From positions 1,116,001 to 1,180,000 of the forward strand of contig CAVZBZ010000002.1 of the NCBI GenBank assembly GCA_963773665.1: a stretch of 64,000 nucleotides of DNA, given 5' to 3'. Below, in pieces: positions 9,346-18,536 of the stretch (positions are counted from its first letter, which is position 1; each line of letters begins with the position of its first letter). The position numbers and the translations under genes are program-made. A model generated the notes under the pieces. That model was not told where the DNA came from. It did not search any database and worked only from the letters and a program-made list of their open reading frames with translations. This DNA is from DATJLY01 sp963773665 (lineage in GTDB: Bacteria > Pseudomonadota > Alphaproteobacteria > ATCC43930 > CGMCC-115725).

Positions 9346-12300
9346 CCCTTCCGGAGCTGTGCATCCGTCGTCCGGTGATGACGACGCTCCTGATGCTCGC
9401 CTTCGTCGTGTTCGGAATGTTCAGCTATCGGCTTCTGCCGGTGGCGGCCATCCCGCGCGTCGATTTCCCGACGATCGTCGTCTCGGCGCAACTGCCGGGC
9501 GCCAGCCCCGAGACCATGGCCTCTTCGGTCGCGACGCCGCTCGAAAAGCAGTTCTCGACGATCGCCGGCCTCAGCTCGATGATCTCGACCAGCGGCCAGG
9601 GCATCACCAGCATCACGATGCAGTTCGACCTCGACCGCAACATCGACGGTGCTGCGCTCGACGTGCAGGCGGCGATGACCTCGGCGGCAAAGCGCCTGCC
9701 GGTGCAGATGACGACGCCGCCGTCGTTCCTCAAGGTCAATCCCGCCGACTTCCCGGTCCTGTTCATCAATCTCCAGTCGGACACGGTGCCGCTTTCGACC
9801 GTCGATGAATATGCCGAGACGATGATCGCGCAGCGCATCTCGACGATCAGCGGCATCGCCCAGGTCCTGGTGTTCGGACAGCAGAAATTCGCGGTCCGCG
9901 TCCAGGCGAACCCCGAGGCGCTCGCGGCCAAGAACCTGACGCTCGACGACATCGGCACCGCGGTCGCGGCGGCCAATTCCGCGACGCCCGTCGGCACGCT
10001 CCAGGGCCCGCAAAAATCCTTCACGATGCAGGCGAACGGCCAGCTCGAGCACGCCGCCGACTACCGGCCGCTGATCGTGGCATACCGCAACGGCGCGCCG
10101 GTGCGGCTCCAGGACGTGGCGAAAGTGGTCGACAGCGTCGAGAACGACCAGGTCGCGAGCTGGCTCAACGGCAAGCCCGCGATCCTGCTCGCGGTGCAGC
10201 GCCAGCCCGACGCCAACACGGTCGAGGTGGTGGACGCGGTCAAGGCGCTCGTGCCGATCTTCGAGGTGCAGCTGCCGGCCTCGATCCAGATGCACGTCAT
10301 GCTCGACCGCTCGGTGTCGATCCGGAATTCGGTCGCCGAAGTGCAGTTCACGCTGCTGCTGACGGCGTGCCTCGTCGTGCTCGTCATTTTCGTCTTCCTG
10401 CGCAACGTCACCGCCACCCTCATTCCGGCGCTGGCGCTGCCGGTGTCGGTGATCGGCACGTTCGCCGGGATGGAATTGCTCGGCTACACGATCGACAACC
10501 TGTCGCTCATGGCGCTGACGCTGTCGGTCGGGTTCGTCGTCAACGACGCCATCGTCATGCTCGAGAACATCATGCGCCATATCGAGCGGGGCGAGCGCGT
10601 GATGGACGCGGCCTTCCGCGGCGCGCGCGAGATCGCCTTCACCATCCTGTCGATCACGCTCTCGCTCGTCGCCGTGTTCATTCCCGTGCTGTTCATGGGC
10701 GGCGTCGTCGGCCGCGTCTTCCGCGAGTTCGCCGTCACGATCAGCATGACGATCCTGATCTCGGGCTTCGTCTCGCTCACCTTGACGCCGATGCTGTGCT
10801 CGCGGCTTTTGAAGCCGCATCGCGAAGGCGCGCACCACAACGTCTTCTATCGCGCGGCCGAGGGCGGCTTCAACGTGCTGTTCAACGGCTATCGCGCCGG
10901 GCTCTCGTTCGTCATGCGGTGGCGGCGCTCGACCCTGTTCGTCACGATCCTTTCGATCGTGGCGTCGGGCTATCTCTTCGCGGTAGTGCCGAAGGGCTTC
11001 TTCCCGAGCGAGGACACCGGGCAGATTGTGGGCTTCACCGAGGCGGCGCAGGACGTATCGGTCAACGCCATGGCGCAGCACCAGCTCGAGGTCGTGAAAG
11101 TGCTCAAGTCCGACCCGAACGTCGCCAACGTCAACGCCGCGATCGGCGCCGTGGGGTCGAGCCCCTCGCTCAACACCGGCCGGCTCTTCATCCAGCTGAA
11201 GCCGCGCGAGGATCGCGCGCTCTCGGCCGACCAGGTGATCCAGGAGCTCAGGCCCAAGCTCGCCCGCATTCCCGGCATCGCGACCTATATGCAGAGCCTG
11301 CAGAACATCAATCTCGGCGGCCGGCTCGCCAAGAGCGCTTACCAGTACACGCTCCAGGACAGCGACACGACCGAGCTCTACCGCTATGCCCAGATCATGC
11401 AGGAGAAGATCGGGCAGCTCCCGGGCGTGCTCAACGTCAATTCCGACCTGCAGCTCCACAACCGCCTCGCCATCGTCAACATCGACCGCGACAAGGCGGC
11501 GCAGCTCGGCATCACGATGGAGCAGATCAAGTCAACCTTCTACAACGCCTTCGGCGCGCGCGAGATATCGACCATCTACGAACCGTCGAACAGCTATTAC
11601 GTCATCCTCGAGATCGAGAAGAGCGACCAGACCGAGCCGGGCGATCTTTCCAAGATCTATCTGCGCGGCGCGGGCGGCCAGGCGGTGCCCCTGGGCGCGG
11701 TCGCGCGCATCGATTCGGGCGTGGGCCCGGTCACGGTGAACCACCAGGGCCAGCTTCCCTCGGTGACGATCGCCTTCAATCTGCAGCCCGGCACCTCGCT
11801 CGGCACGGCGGTGAACGAGATCGCGCGCCTCGAGCACGACGTGGCCCTGCCGATCACCGTGTCGTCGAGCTATCAGGGCAACGCGCAGATCTTCCAGCAG
11901 GCGCTCCAGGGCCAGGGGCTGCTGCTGACGGCGGCGGTGCTCGTCATCTACATGGTGCTCGGCATCCTGTACGAGAGCTTCATCCATCCGATCACGATCC
12001 TGTCGGGCCTGCCGGCGGCGGCCTTGGGCGCGCTCGTGACGCTGCTCCTGTTCCACAAGGACATGAGCGTCATCGCCATCATCGGCATCGTCATGCTGAT
12101 CGGCATCGTCAAGAAGAACGCCATCATGATGATCGACTTCGCGCTCGAGCGGCAGCGCGGCGGCATGCCGGCCGAGGAGGCGATCGTCGAGGCGTGCCTG
12201 TTGCGCTTCCGCCCGATCATGATGACGACGATGGCGGCGATCATGGGCGGACTGCCGATCGCGGTCGCGATCGGCACCGGGTCCGAGCTGCGCCAGCCCC

Positions 12301-12473
12301 TGGGCCTCGTCGTCGTGGGCGGCCTCGTCGTGTCGCAGTCGCTCACGCTGTTCATCACGCCGGTGATCTATCTCTACATGGAGCGCGCGCGCACCTCCGT
12401 CGGCCGCCTGCTGCGGAGCTCGAGCGCGGACGCCGTCGAAGGCCGGCGCGTCGCGAGCGAAGCAGGCGAATAG
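9342..12473 (+). CDS. RND multidrug efflux permease (HAE1, MdtB/MdtC-like)
   Basis: A 1043-residue proton-driven inner-membrane exporter, normal length for the family. It starts MTLPELCIRRPVMTTLLM with TM1 and carries two large periplasmic loops and 12 helices. TM4 reads GFVVNDAIVMLEN: the first residue of the usual Asp-Asp proton-relay pair is Asn, encoded AAC. The TM10 Lys is kept (GIVKKNAIMMIDFA). An ATGA overlap couples it to the adaptor. Sequence close to MdtBC suggests drug or bile-like substrates, which is inference. Confidence 0.95.
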   Translation: MTLPELCIRRPVMTTLLMLAFVVFGMFSYRLLPVAAIPRVDFPTIVVSAQLPGASPETMASSVATPLEKQFSTIAGLSSMISTSGQGITSITMQFDLDRNIDGAALDVQAAMTSAAKRLPVQMTTPPSFLKVNPADFPVLFINLQSDTVPLSTVDEYAETMIAQRISTISGIAQVLVFGQQKFAVRVQANPEALAAKNLTLDDIGTAVAAANSATPVGTLQGPQKSFTMQANGQLEHAADYRPLIVAYRNGAPVRLQDVAKVVDSVENDQVASWLNGKPAILLAVQRQPDANTVEVVDAVKALVPIFEVQLPASIQMHVMLDRSVSIRNSVAEVQFTLLLTACLVVLVIFVFLRNVTATLIPALALPVSVIGTFAGMELLGYTIDNLSLMALTLSVGFVVNDAIVMLENIMRHIERGERVMDAAFRGAREIAFTILSITLSLVAVFIPVLFMGGVVGRVFREFAVTISMTILISGFVSLTLTPMLCSRLLKPHREGAHHNVFYRAAEGGFNVLFNGYRAGLSFVMRWRRSTLFVTILSIVASGYLFAVVPKGFFPSEDTGQIVGFTEAAQDVSVNAMAQHQLEVVKVLKSDPNVANVNAAIGAVGSSPSLNTGRLFIQLKPREDRALSADQVIQELRPKLARIPGIATYMQSLQNINLGGRLAKSAYQYTLQDSDTTELYRYAQIMQEKIGQLPGVLNVNSDLQLHNRLAIVNIDRDKAAQLGITMEQIKSTFYNAFGAREISTIYEPSNSYYVILEIEKSDQTEPGDLSKIYLRGAGGQAVPLGAVARIDSGVGPVTVNHQGQLPSVTIAFNLQPGTSLGTAVNEIARLEHDVALPITVSSSYQGNAQIFQQALQGQGLLLTAAVLVIYMVLGILYESFIHPITILSGLPAAALGALVTLLLFHKDMSVIAIIGIVMLIGIVKKNAIMMIDFALERQRGGMPAEEAIVEACLLRFRPIMMTTMAAIMGGLPIAVAIGTGSELRQPLGLVVVGGLVVSQSLTLFITPVIYLYMERARTSVGRLLRSSSADAVEGRRVASEAGE

Positions 12474-12476
12474 GCC

Positions 12477-13238
12477 TTGCGGCTCGCCGTCGCCGCCGCG
12501 CTCTCATTCCTCTCCCTCGCCGCCGCGCGCGCGGCCGATCTGCCGCCTCCGCCGAGCGCCGAGGACGGCGCGCACTATCAGCGCTGCCTCGATGACGCAC
12601 GCAGCGCGCCGCAAAAAGGGCTCGACGAGGCGCGCGACTGGAACAACGCCGGCGGCGGCTTTCCGGCCGGCCACTGCGCCGCGGTCGCGTTGTTCGCGCT
12701 GCACCGCTATGCCGAAGCGGCGCAATCGTTCGAGGCGCTCGCCGGGGCGATGATGGACCGCAAGCGCGAGCTGCGCGCCGGCGCCATGGAGCAGGCGGGG
12801 CAGTCCTGGCTTCTCGCCGGCGAGGCGCGGAAGGCGCAGGCCGCGTTCGACGCAGCGCTTCATTTCACGCCGCAGGATCCGGACCTTTACATCGACCGCG
12901 CGCGCGCCGACGCCGACGCCAAGGATTTTCAGGCATCCGTCGCCGATCTCGACGTGGCGCTCGGTCTTGCGCCGGGGCGCACAGAGGCGCTCGTCTACCG
13001 CGCCTCGGCCTACCGCCAGCTCGGCGATCTCGTCCGCGCGCGGGTCGATGTCGAGCAGGCGCTGAAGGCGGTGCCGGACAACGTCGCCGGGTATCTCGAG
13101 CGCGGCAACATCCGCCGGCTCGACGGCGATCCCGACGGTGCGCGCGCCGACTGGCAGCGCGTCGAGAAACTCGCCCCCAACTCGCCCGCCGCAGCATCCG
13201 CCAAGGAAAACCTCGCCCGCCTCGCGCCGGAGAAGTAG
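12477..13238 (+). CDS. Tetratricopeptide-repeat periplasmic protein
   Basis: A 253-residue protein with a TTG start three bases after the permease stop and a clear Sec signal peptide (RLAVAAALSFLSLAAARAAD). Residues ~110-245 hold about three to four TPR units with the A/G/Y periodicity of TPRs, for example AQAAFDAALHFTPQDPDLYI and LVRARVDVEQALKAVPDNVA. It is probably an exported scaffold. Its position suggests cotranscription with the RND pump, but no functional link is shown by the sequence. Confidence 0.75.
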   Translation: MRLAVAAALSFLSLAAARAADLPPPPSAEDGAHYQRCLDDARSAPQKGLDEARDWNNAGGGFPAGHCAAVALFALHRYAEAAQSFEALAGAMMDRKRELRAGAMEQAGQSWLLAGEARKAQAAFDAALHFTPQDPDLYIDRARADADAKDFQASVADLDVALGLAPGRTEALVYRASAYRQLGDLVRARVDVEQALKAVPDNVAGYLERGNIRRLDGDPDGARADWQRVEKLAPNSPAAASAKENLARLAPEK

Positions 13239-13243
13239 CGCAA

Positions 13244-13912
13244 TTAGAAATCCAGATCGGCGTAGTGCTTGGGCGGGGGCGTGCCGGGGAGGCGGTCGGA
13301 GAGGAGTGGGCGGAACGAGGGGCGCGACTTGATGCGCGCGTACCAGTCCTTCGCCGGCTCGTGCTCGTCCCACGGCACGTCGCCGAGATAGTCGAGCGTC
13401 GAGAGATGCGCCGCGGCGCTGATGTCGGCGACCGAGAAATGATCGCCGGCGAGCCAGCGCCGCCGCTCGGCGAGATAAGTGATGTATTCGAGATGCGTCA
13501 CGAGATTGGCCTTGGCGGCGCGCAGCGCGGTCGAATCGGGCTGCCCCACGGCAAGCAGACGCTTCATCACGCGCTCGCCGAGAATGGGCTCGGTCACCTC
13601 GCGGTTCATCTTGCCGTCGAACCAGCCGACGAGGCGGCGCGTCTCGGCGCGGTCCAGGGGATTGAGGCCGAGCAGGAGTTTTTCACGGTAGGTTTCGTCG
13701 AGGAACTCGGTGATGGCGGCGGCGTCGGCCAGCACGGTGCCGTCGGGCTCGATCAGCACCGGCACCTCGCCCGCCGGATTGAGCGCCAGAAATTCCGCGC
13801 GGCGTTCCCACCATTTCTCGACTTTCAACGTGCAGTCGAGGCCCTTCTCCTGAAGGACGATGCGCAACTTGCGCGAAAGTGGCGATAGCCAGAAATGATA
13901 AAGAATGCGCAT
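13244..13912 (-). CDS. fzlA: GST-family protein, probable FzlA (FtsZ-binding division protein)
   Basis: A 222-residue GST fold: thioredoxin-like N-domain starting MRILYHFWLSPLSRK with cis-Pro motif GEVPVLIEPDG, and a helical C-domain with LAGDHFSVADISAAAHL and DYLGDVPWDEH. The length and the C-terminal tail PPPKHYADLDF match my recollection of alphaproteobacterial FzlA, a GST homologue that binds FtsZ filaments and is needed for constriction. Family knowledge, not this sequence, gives the function; a plain GST is the alternative. I chose the ATG that gives the family N-terminus rather than in-frame starts further upstream. Confidence 0.72.
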   Translation of the reverse strand: MRILYHFWLSPLSRKLRIVLQEKGLDCTLKVEKWWERRAEFLALNPAGEVPVLIEPDGTVLADAAAITEFLDETYREKLLLGLNPLDRAETRRLVGWFDGKMNREVTEPILGERVMKRLLAVGQPDSTALRAAKANLVTHLEYITYLAERRRWLAGDHFSVADISAAAHLSTLDYLGDVPWDEHEPAKDWYARIKSRPSFRPLLSDRLPGTPPPKHYADLDF

Positions 13913-14013
13913 GACCGCCCCGATCATATCAAAGCCGCAGGCCCACCCTGAAGCCCCGTCGCAATCGGCGGAACCGCGGCGATGACGCGGCCGTTGCCGG
14001 ATCGGAAGCGAAA

Positions 14014-14598
14014 ATGGCATTCGATCGCGGCAATGAAGCCCGGACCCTCGGGCGGCGCTCGCTCCTCGGCGCGCTTGGCGCTGCGGCTTCGTTGGCGGCA
14101 CTGACGGGCTGGGCGCGGCCCGCGCGCGGCGAGCGCAGCATCCGGCTCCTCTGCCCCGAGACGGGCGAACGGTTCGCGGGCGTCTATTGGTCGAACGGGC
14201 TTTACGTTCCGGACGCGTTCCAGCGCATCGACTGGCTGATGCGCGATTTCCATTGCAACTGCGTCGCGGCGATCGATCCGCGGCTCGTCGAACTGCTGCA
14301 CCGCATCGCCGCGGGACTGGAAGCGCGGCAGCCGATCAGCGTCTATTCGGGCTTCCGCACGCGCGAGACGAACACCGCGCTGAAGCACGAAGGCATGCCG
14401 GCGGCGTCCAACAGCGAGCACCTCGTCGCGCGCGCCGCCGACATCGCCATCGACGGCGTGAGCGTCCTCCACCTGCACCGCTTGGCCGTTCATCTGCGCC
14501 AAGGCGGCGTCGGCGCCTATGACCGCTATATCCATGTCGACACCGGCCCGGTGCGCGACTGGTCCTATCACCGCCATCCGCATCATCGCCGCGCGTGA
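14014..14598 (+). CDS. DUF882 / M15-like murein peptidase-fold protein (YcbK type), exported
   Basis: A 194-residue protein with an N-terminal twin-arginine-like signal (RRSLLGALGAAASLAALTGWA) and a DUF882 domain. Conserved features include SVYSGFRTRETN, SEHLVARAADI and YIHVDTGPVRDW, which supply the His/Asp zinc ligands of the M15 fold. Family members act on peptidoglycan peptides in the periplasm. It is divergent from the FzlA-type gene with about 100 nt between them. Confidence 0.85.
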   Translation: MAFDRGNEARTLGRRSLLGALGAAASLAALTGWARPARGERSIRLLCPETGERFAGVYWSNGLYVPDAFQRIDWLMRDFHCNCVAAIDPRLVELLHRIAAGLEARQPISVYSGFRTRETNTALKHEGMPAASNSEHLVARAADIAIDGVSVLHLHRLAVHLRQGGVGAYDRYIHVDTGPVRDWSYHRHPHHRRA

Positions 14599-14629
14599 AC
14601 CGCGCCCGGGGGCGCGGCATACTCGGGCG

Positions 14630-15205
14630 ATGGCGGAGCCTCGGGACATTCTCGATTTCTGGTTCGGCGCGCCCGGCACCGCGGAGTGCGAGGGACCGCG
14701 CGAGCTCTGGTTCAAGCCGGATGTCGGCTTCGACGCGGCCTGCCGCCAGCGCTTCGCCGAGCTTCTGGCGCAGGCGGGCGCGGGCGCGCTCGACGCATGG
14801 TGCGAAACGCCGGACGGCGCGCTCGCCCTCGTGCTCCTGCTCGACCAGATGCCGCGCAACATCCATCGCGGCGGGCCGCTTGCCTTCGCCAGCGACGGGA
14901 CGGCGCGCCGGGCGGCGCGCACTGCCGTCGCCCGCGGCTTCGACCGCGATCTTCCGCCGATCCGCCGCCAGTTCCTTTATCTGCCGTTCGAGCACAGCGA
15001 GTCGCTCGCCGACCAGGACGAGGCGCTTCGGCTCTTCGTGAGCCTGCCGGACGGCGAATTCCGCGAGCACGCGCTCGGCTTCGCGCGCCGCCACCACGCC
15101 GTCATTGCGCGCTTCGGCCGCTTCCCGCACCGCAACGCCATGCTCGGCCGCCGCTCGACCGCGGAAGAGGAAGAATTTCTGGCGAGCCCCGCGGCGCCCT
15201 TCTGA
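14630..15205 (+). CDS. DUF924 family protein
   Basis: A 191-residue cytoplasmic helical protein of the DUF924 family. Hallmarks are ILDFWFG at the N-terminus, LVLLLDQMPRNIHRG in the middle and RFGRFPHRNAMLGR near the C-terminus. The biochemical role of the family is not established; the fold is TPR-like. The ATG at 14630 was chosen because it starts exactly at the conserved MAEPRDILDFWFG. It ends back-to-back with the convergent epimerase, the two stops forming TGATCA. Confidence 0.88.
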   Translation: MAEPRDILDFWFGAPGTAECEGPRELWFKPDVGFDAACRQRFAELLAQAGAGALDAWCETPDGALALVLLLDQMPRNIHRGGPLAFASDGTARRAARTAVARGFDRDLPPIRRQFLYLPFEHSESLADQDEALRLFVSLPDGEFREHALGFARRHHAVIARFGRFPHRNAMLGRRSTAEEEEFLASPAAPF

Positions 15206-16156
15206 TCAGGCGGGCCGCGCGCGCAAGCTTCGGCCGCCGCGGCGGAAGCGGTCGAGATATGTCGGCAGGATGAGCTCGAGCGCCGTCGGCGCCACGCCGA
15301 GATCGGCGAGCCCCGGCAGGTTTCCGGCCGGCACGCTGTCGTGGTGCAGGAGCCGCACCTGGTCGCGCGTCAAAGGCGGCTTCGGCAGGAATTCGAGGAA
15401 CCACGCCTCGAACCCGGCAAGCCCGAACGGAATGCTGACGAGCGCGCACTTGCGCCCGGTCTCGCGCAGCGTCAGCTCCATCAGCTCCCTGAAGCTGTAG
15501 GGCTTGGGCCCGGCGAGCTCGAAGGTTTTTCCCTGCGCGTCCTCGCGCGTCAAGGCTGCGACCGTCGCCGCGCCGATGTCGCCGGCAAAGACCGGCTGGA
15601 ACCGCGTCCTGCCGCCGCCGATCAAGGGCAGCGCCGGGGCACAGCGCGCATAGGCTGCGAAGCGGTTGAAGAAATCGTCCTCCGGCCCGAACACCAATGA
15701 CGGGCGGAACACGATCGCCGCAGGAAACGCCGCGCGCAGCTCGGCCTCGCCCTCGGCCTTGCTGCGCGCGTAGGCGGACGGCGACTGCGCGTCGGCGGCA
15801 AGCGCCGAGACATGCAGGATTTGCCTTGCGCCGGCGCGCTGCGCCGCGGCTGCGACGCGCACCGGCAGGCGCGCATGGAGATCGCCGAAACGCTGCCGGC
15901 CGCGCTCGTAGAGGATGCCGACCGCGTTCACCACGATCTCGGCGCCGGCCACGACGGCGTCGAGCGCGCGGTCGTCGAGCACGTCGGCGTCGATCGCCGC
16001 CACCTGTCCGACATCGCCCATCGGGCGCAGGTACCCGGCGCTCGTCGCATGCCGGCTCACCGCGGCTATGACCGCGCCAGCCTCTGCCAGGTGCTTCACC
16101 ATGTAGCGCCCCAAAAAGCCCGAGGCGCCCAGAACCGTGACCCGCCGGTTGCGCAT
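15206..16156 (-). CDS. NDUFA9-type NAD-dependent epimerase (complex I-associated family)
   Basis: A 316-residue atypical SDR. The nucleotide fold begins VTVLGASGFLGRYMVKHLA (GxxGxxG). The middle has HVSALAADAQSPSAYARSKAEGE, where YxxxK is kept, followed by FRPSLVFGPEDDFFNRFA, characteristic of NDUFA9 homologues. In mitochondria NDUFA9 is an accessory subunit of complex I; bacterial homologues are often annotated as complex I NDUFA9 subunit family proteins, but no nuo gene lies nearby. The start codon is well placed before the Rossmann fold. Confidence 0.88.
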   Translation of the reverse strand: MRNRRVTVLGASGFLGRYMVKHLAEAGAVIAAVSRHATSAGYLRPMGDVGQVAAIDADVLDDRALDAVVAGAEIVVNAVGILYERGRQRFGDLHARLPVRVAAAAQRAGARQILHVSALAADAQSPSAYARSKAEGEAELRAAFPAAIVFRPSLVFGPEDDFFNRFAAYARCAPALPLIGGGRTRFQPVFAGDIGAATVAALTREDAQGKTFELAGPKPYSFRELMELTLRETGRKCALVSIPFGLAGFEAWFLEFLPKPPLTRDQVRLLHHDSVPAGNLPGLADLGVAPTALELILPTYLDRFRRGGRSLRARPA

Positions 16157-16225
16157 GAGGCGATTCTAGGCGGCGGGCGGCGCCTCTGCTAGCCTCGCGC
16201 AAGGGTAGCGCGAAGGAGCTTCGCC

Positions 16226-17500
16226 ATGCTGCGTCCCGAGGAAAACGAGCGCCTGGTGCGGGTTGGGCCCGGCACGCCCGCGGGCGAGCTGTTCCGCCGC
16301 TATTGGCAGCCCGCGGCGCTCAGCCGCGAGCTGCCCGAGCGCGACGGCGCGCCGGTGCGGGTGCGGCTTCTCGGCGAGGACCTGGTCGCGTTCCGCGACA
16401 GCGCGGGCCGGGTCGGCCTCATCGACGCCTATTGCCGCCACCGCCGCGCGCCCTTGTTCTTCGGCCGCAACGAGGAGTGCGGGCTGCGCTGCGTCTATCA
16501 CGGCTGGAAGTTCGACGCGGACGGCAAATGCGTCGACATGCCGAGCGAGCCCGCCGATTCGCCCTTGAAGGAAGGGGCCGCGATCAAGGCCTATCCGACG
16601 GTCGAGCGCGGCGGCATCGTGTGGGCCTATCTCGGGCCTCCCGCACAGCGGCCGCCCGAGCCCGACTACGAATGGACGCGCGCGCCCGAGACGCATCGCT
16701 GCGTGTCGAAGTCGCTGCAGGCGAGCAACTACCTCCAGGGGCTCGAGGGCGGGCTCGACACGGCACACGTCTCGTTCCTGCACAACAACCGCCTCGGCGA
16801 CCGCACCAACTACTTCGTGCGCGACGGCGCGCCCAGGATCGAGGTGTACGAGACCCCCTACGGCTACAACTACGTCTCGCACCGCAAGTTCGACGGCGAG
16901 AAGAATTTCGTGCGGCTCTACCAGTACATCATGCCGTTCCAGCAGATGCGGCCGAACATCGTGTTCAGCAACGTCGCGAACAACACCAAGGTGCCGCGCT
17001 ACGACGGGCATATCTGGGCGCCGGTCGATGACGAGACGACGTACGTCTACAACTGGATGTGCGGCTCGGATGAGACTTGCGCGCTCGATCCCGACTATGT
17101 CGAGACGATCGAGGCGGGCTATGGCCGCGGCCACGAGGACTACATTCCCGGCACGTTCCGGCTCAAAGCCAATCTCGGCAACGATTATTTCATCGACCGC
17201 GCGGCGCAGAAGACAGCGACCTTCACCGGCATCCGCGGCATCAACACGCAGGACATGGCGCTGCAGGAGGGGATGGGCGCGATGGTCGACCGCGGCAAGG
17301 AATATCTCGGCACGTCCGACCGCGCCATCGTTGTCATGCGCAGGCTGCTCTTGGAGGCAACGCACGCGGTCGAGCGCGGCGAGGCGCCGCGCGGCAGCGA
17401 CGCGGCGCACTATCGCTGCGTGCGGCCCTACGACGCCGTGCTGCCGGCTGCGTCCGACTGGCGCGCATACTTCGCCGACACCGCCCGCGCGCGCTGGTGA
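16226..17500 (+). CDS. Rieske 2Fe-2S aromatic ring-hydroxylating oxygenase, alpha subunit
   Basis: A 424-residue mononuclear-iron oxygenase of the phthalate dioxygenase-like group. The Rieske cluster ligands are CRH (residues ~70-72) and CVYHGWKFD (~89-97). The catalytic iron site is GGLDTAHVSFLHNN. GAAIKAYPTVERGGIVWAYLG is typical of the family. It needs an electron-supplying reductase, which is not in the window. GAAGGAGCTT before the ATG is a good ribosome binding site. It is followed at once by a GlcG/HbpS-type gene, a pair suggesting aromatic or xenobiotic catabolism; the substrate is unknown. Confidence 0.9.
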   Translation: MLRPEENERLVRVGPGTPAGELFRRYWQPAALSRELPERDGAPVRVRLLGEDLVAFRDSAGRVGLIDAYCRHRRAPLFFGRNEECGLRCVYHGWKFDADGKCVDMPSEPADSPLKEGAAIKAYPTVERGGIVWAYLGPPAQRPPEPDYEWTRAPETHRCVSKSLQASNYLQGLEGGLDTAHVSFLHNNRLGDRTNYFVRDGAPRIEVYETPYGYNYVSHRKFDGEKNFVRLYQYIMPFQQMRPNIVFSNVANNTKVPRYDGHIWAPVDDETTYVYNWMCGSDETCALDPDYVETIEAGYGRGHEDYIPGTFRLKANLGNDYFIDRAAQKTATFTGIRGINTQDMALQEGMGAMVDRGKEYLGTSDRAIVVMRRLLLEATHAVERGEAPRGSDAAHYRCVRPYDAVLPAASDWRAYFADTARARW

Positions 17501-17505
17501 GAGAC

Positions 17506-17919
17506 ATGGAAGATTTCGTCCCGACCCACCGCATCACGCACGAGGCCTGCCGCAAGATGCTCGAGGCGGGCGTCGCCAAGGCGGACGCGCTCGGCTGCAA
17601 GGTGAGCCTCGCCGTGGTGGATGCGGGCGGCACGCTCATCGCCTTTTTGCGCATGGACGGCGCGCGCTTCTTCTCGGGCCGCGCCACGATCAAGAAGGCG
17701 ATCACGTCCGCCTCGCAGCGCCTGCCGTCGGGCTATTTCCCGAAGGAAGGCGAGGTCAGCATGCAGATCCGCATGGACGGCGACTTCACCAACATCGCCG
17801 GCGGATTCCCGATCGCGGTCGCGGGCGAGGTCGTGGGCGCGGTCGCCGCCGGCGGCGCCAAGGTCGAGCAGGACGTCGAGGTGGCGAAAGCCGCGCTCGC
17901 GGCGCTCGGCCTTCCCTAG
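17506..17919 (+). CDS. GlcG/HbpS (DUF336) heme-binding-family protein
   Basis: A 137-residue protein of the GlcG/HbpS family (DUF336), which binds heme or small cofactors. Typical stretches are VSLAVVDAGGTLIAFLRMD, SGRATIKKAITS and AGGFPIAVAGEVVGAVAAGG. It starts 5 nt after the Rieske oxygenase stop and is surely cotranscribed with it. Such genes often accompany oxygenases and oxidoreductases, perhaps as accessory proteins; that is inference. Its stop overlaps the convergent DsbA-family gene by 4 nt. Confidence 0.85.
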   Translation: MEDFVPTHRITHEACRKMLEAGVAKADALGCKVSLAVVDAGGTLIAFLRMDGARFFSGRATIKKAITSASQRLPSGYFPKEGEVSMQIRMDGDFTNIAGGFPIAVAGEVVGAVAAGGAKVEQDVEVAKAALAALGLP

Positions 17920-18536
17920 ACGCGCCTTCGCGCGCCGACCTGTTCCGCGAGCTGCACCAGCACTTCGTAGGGCTGCGCGCCGACGACGCCGTAGCCGCCG
18001 GAGACGAAGGTCGGAACGCCGGTGACGCCCAGCTCGTGCGAGCGCGCCCAATCGGCATCGACCGCGTCCTTGAAACGCCGCTCGGCCAGGACGGCGCGCG
18101 CCTCTTCGACCGGAAGCCCGACCGCCGCAACGATCTCGAGCAGCACGGCCGCATCGCCGATGTTGCGCGCATCGACGAAATAGGCGCGGTAGAGCGCGTC
18201 GTGGATCGCGCTGCCGGGATGTTGCGCCTCGGCCCACGATCCCAGCTCCTGCGCCAAGCGGCTGTTGTAGGTGTGAGTGCGCCGCCCGTAGGGCAGGCCC
18301 TCCTGGTCCATGAGCTGCTTCATGCGCAGATACATCGCCTCGGGGTCGAGATTGCGCCCGGCATAGAGCGCCGCCATCGATTGCCCCTCGGCCGGCGTTT
18401 CGGGATGCAGCGGGAAATGCACGAGCCGCACCCGGATGTCGAACTCCCGCTTCAGCCTTTCAGTACGCACGGTACTGAGATAGCACCAGGGTCAAACGTA
18501 ATCGGAGAAGATCTCCACTACCACCGGCTCGGCCAT
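17916..18536 (-). CDS. DsbA/FrnE-family oxidoreductase, probable selenoprotein (UPWC active site)
   Basis: Reading from the ATG at 18536 gives MAEPVVVEIFSDYV, then UGA (18492-18494), then PWCYLS and an uninterrupted frame to 17916, 206 residues in all. The UGA sits exactly where DsbA/FrnE proteins have the first Cys of CPWC, so a Sec-x-x-Cys motif is predicted. The cis-Pro loop GVTGVPTF and FPLHPETP are intact. AGGAGG (18542-18547) lies 5 nt before this ATG, whereas the downstream GTG at 18470, which a conventional gene caller would use, has no ribosome binding site and would remove the active site. A perfect hairpin follows the UGA at SECIS distance. Alternatives are a nonsense mutation or a base error. 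No selA, selB or selC is in the window. Confidence 0.8.
18460..18478 (-). promoter_or_regulatory. Candidate bacterial SECIS hairpin
   Basis: On the minus-strand mRNA, UCAGUAC pairs perfectly with GUACUGA around a 5-nt loop CGUGC (7 bp). The stem begins 13 nt after the in-frame UGA and the loop 20 nt after it, inside the 16-37 nt range I recall for bacterial SECIS elements, with a G in the first two loop bases. It lies inside the coding region, as bacterial SECIS elements do. Family consensus for these hairpins is loose, so confirmation needs structure comparison. Confidence 0.6.

Noticed and set aside
9144..11459. A 771-codon open frame opposite the RND permease
   Set aside because: Antisense shadow of a gene with full family motifs; His/Arg/Asp-rich and without recognisable structure.
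17916..18470. A shorter DsbA-family gene starting at the GTG at 18470
   Set aside because: No ribosome binding site precedes this GTG, it lies next to the hairpin, and it removes the redox motif. The upstream ATG has AGGAGG and keeps the frame apart from the UGA.
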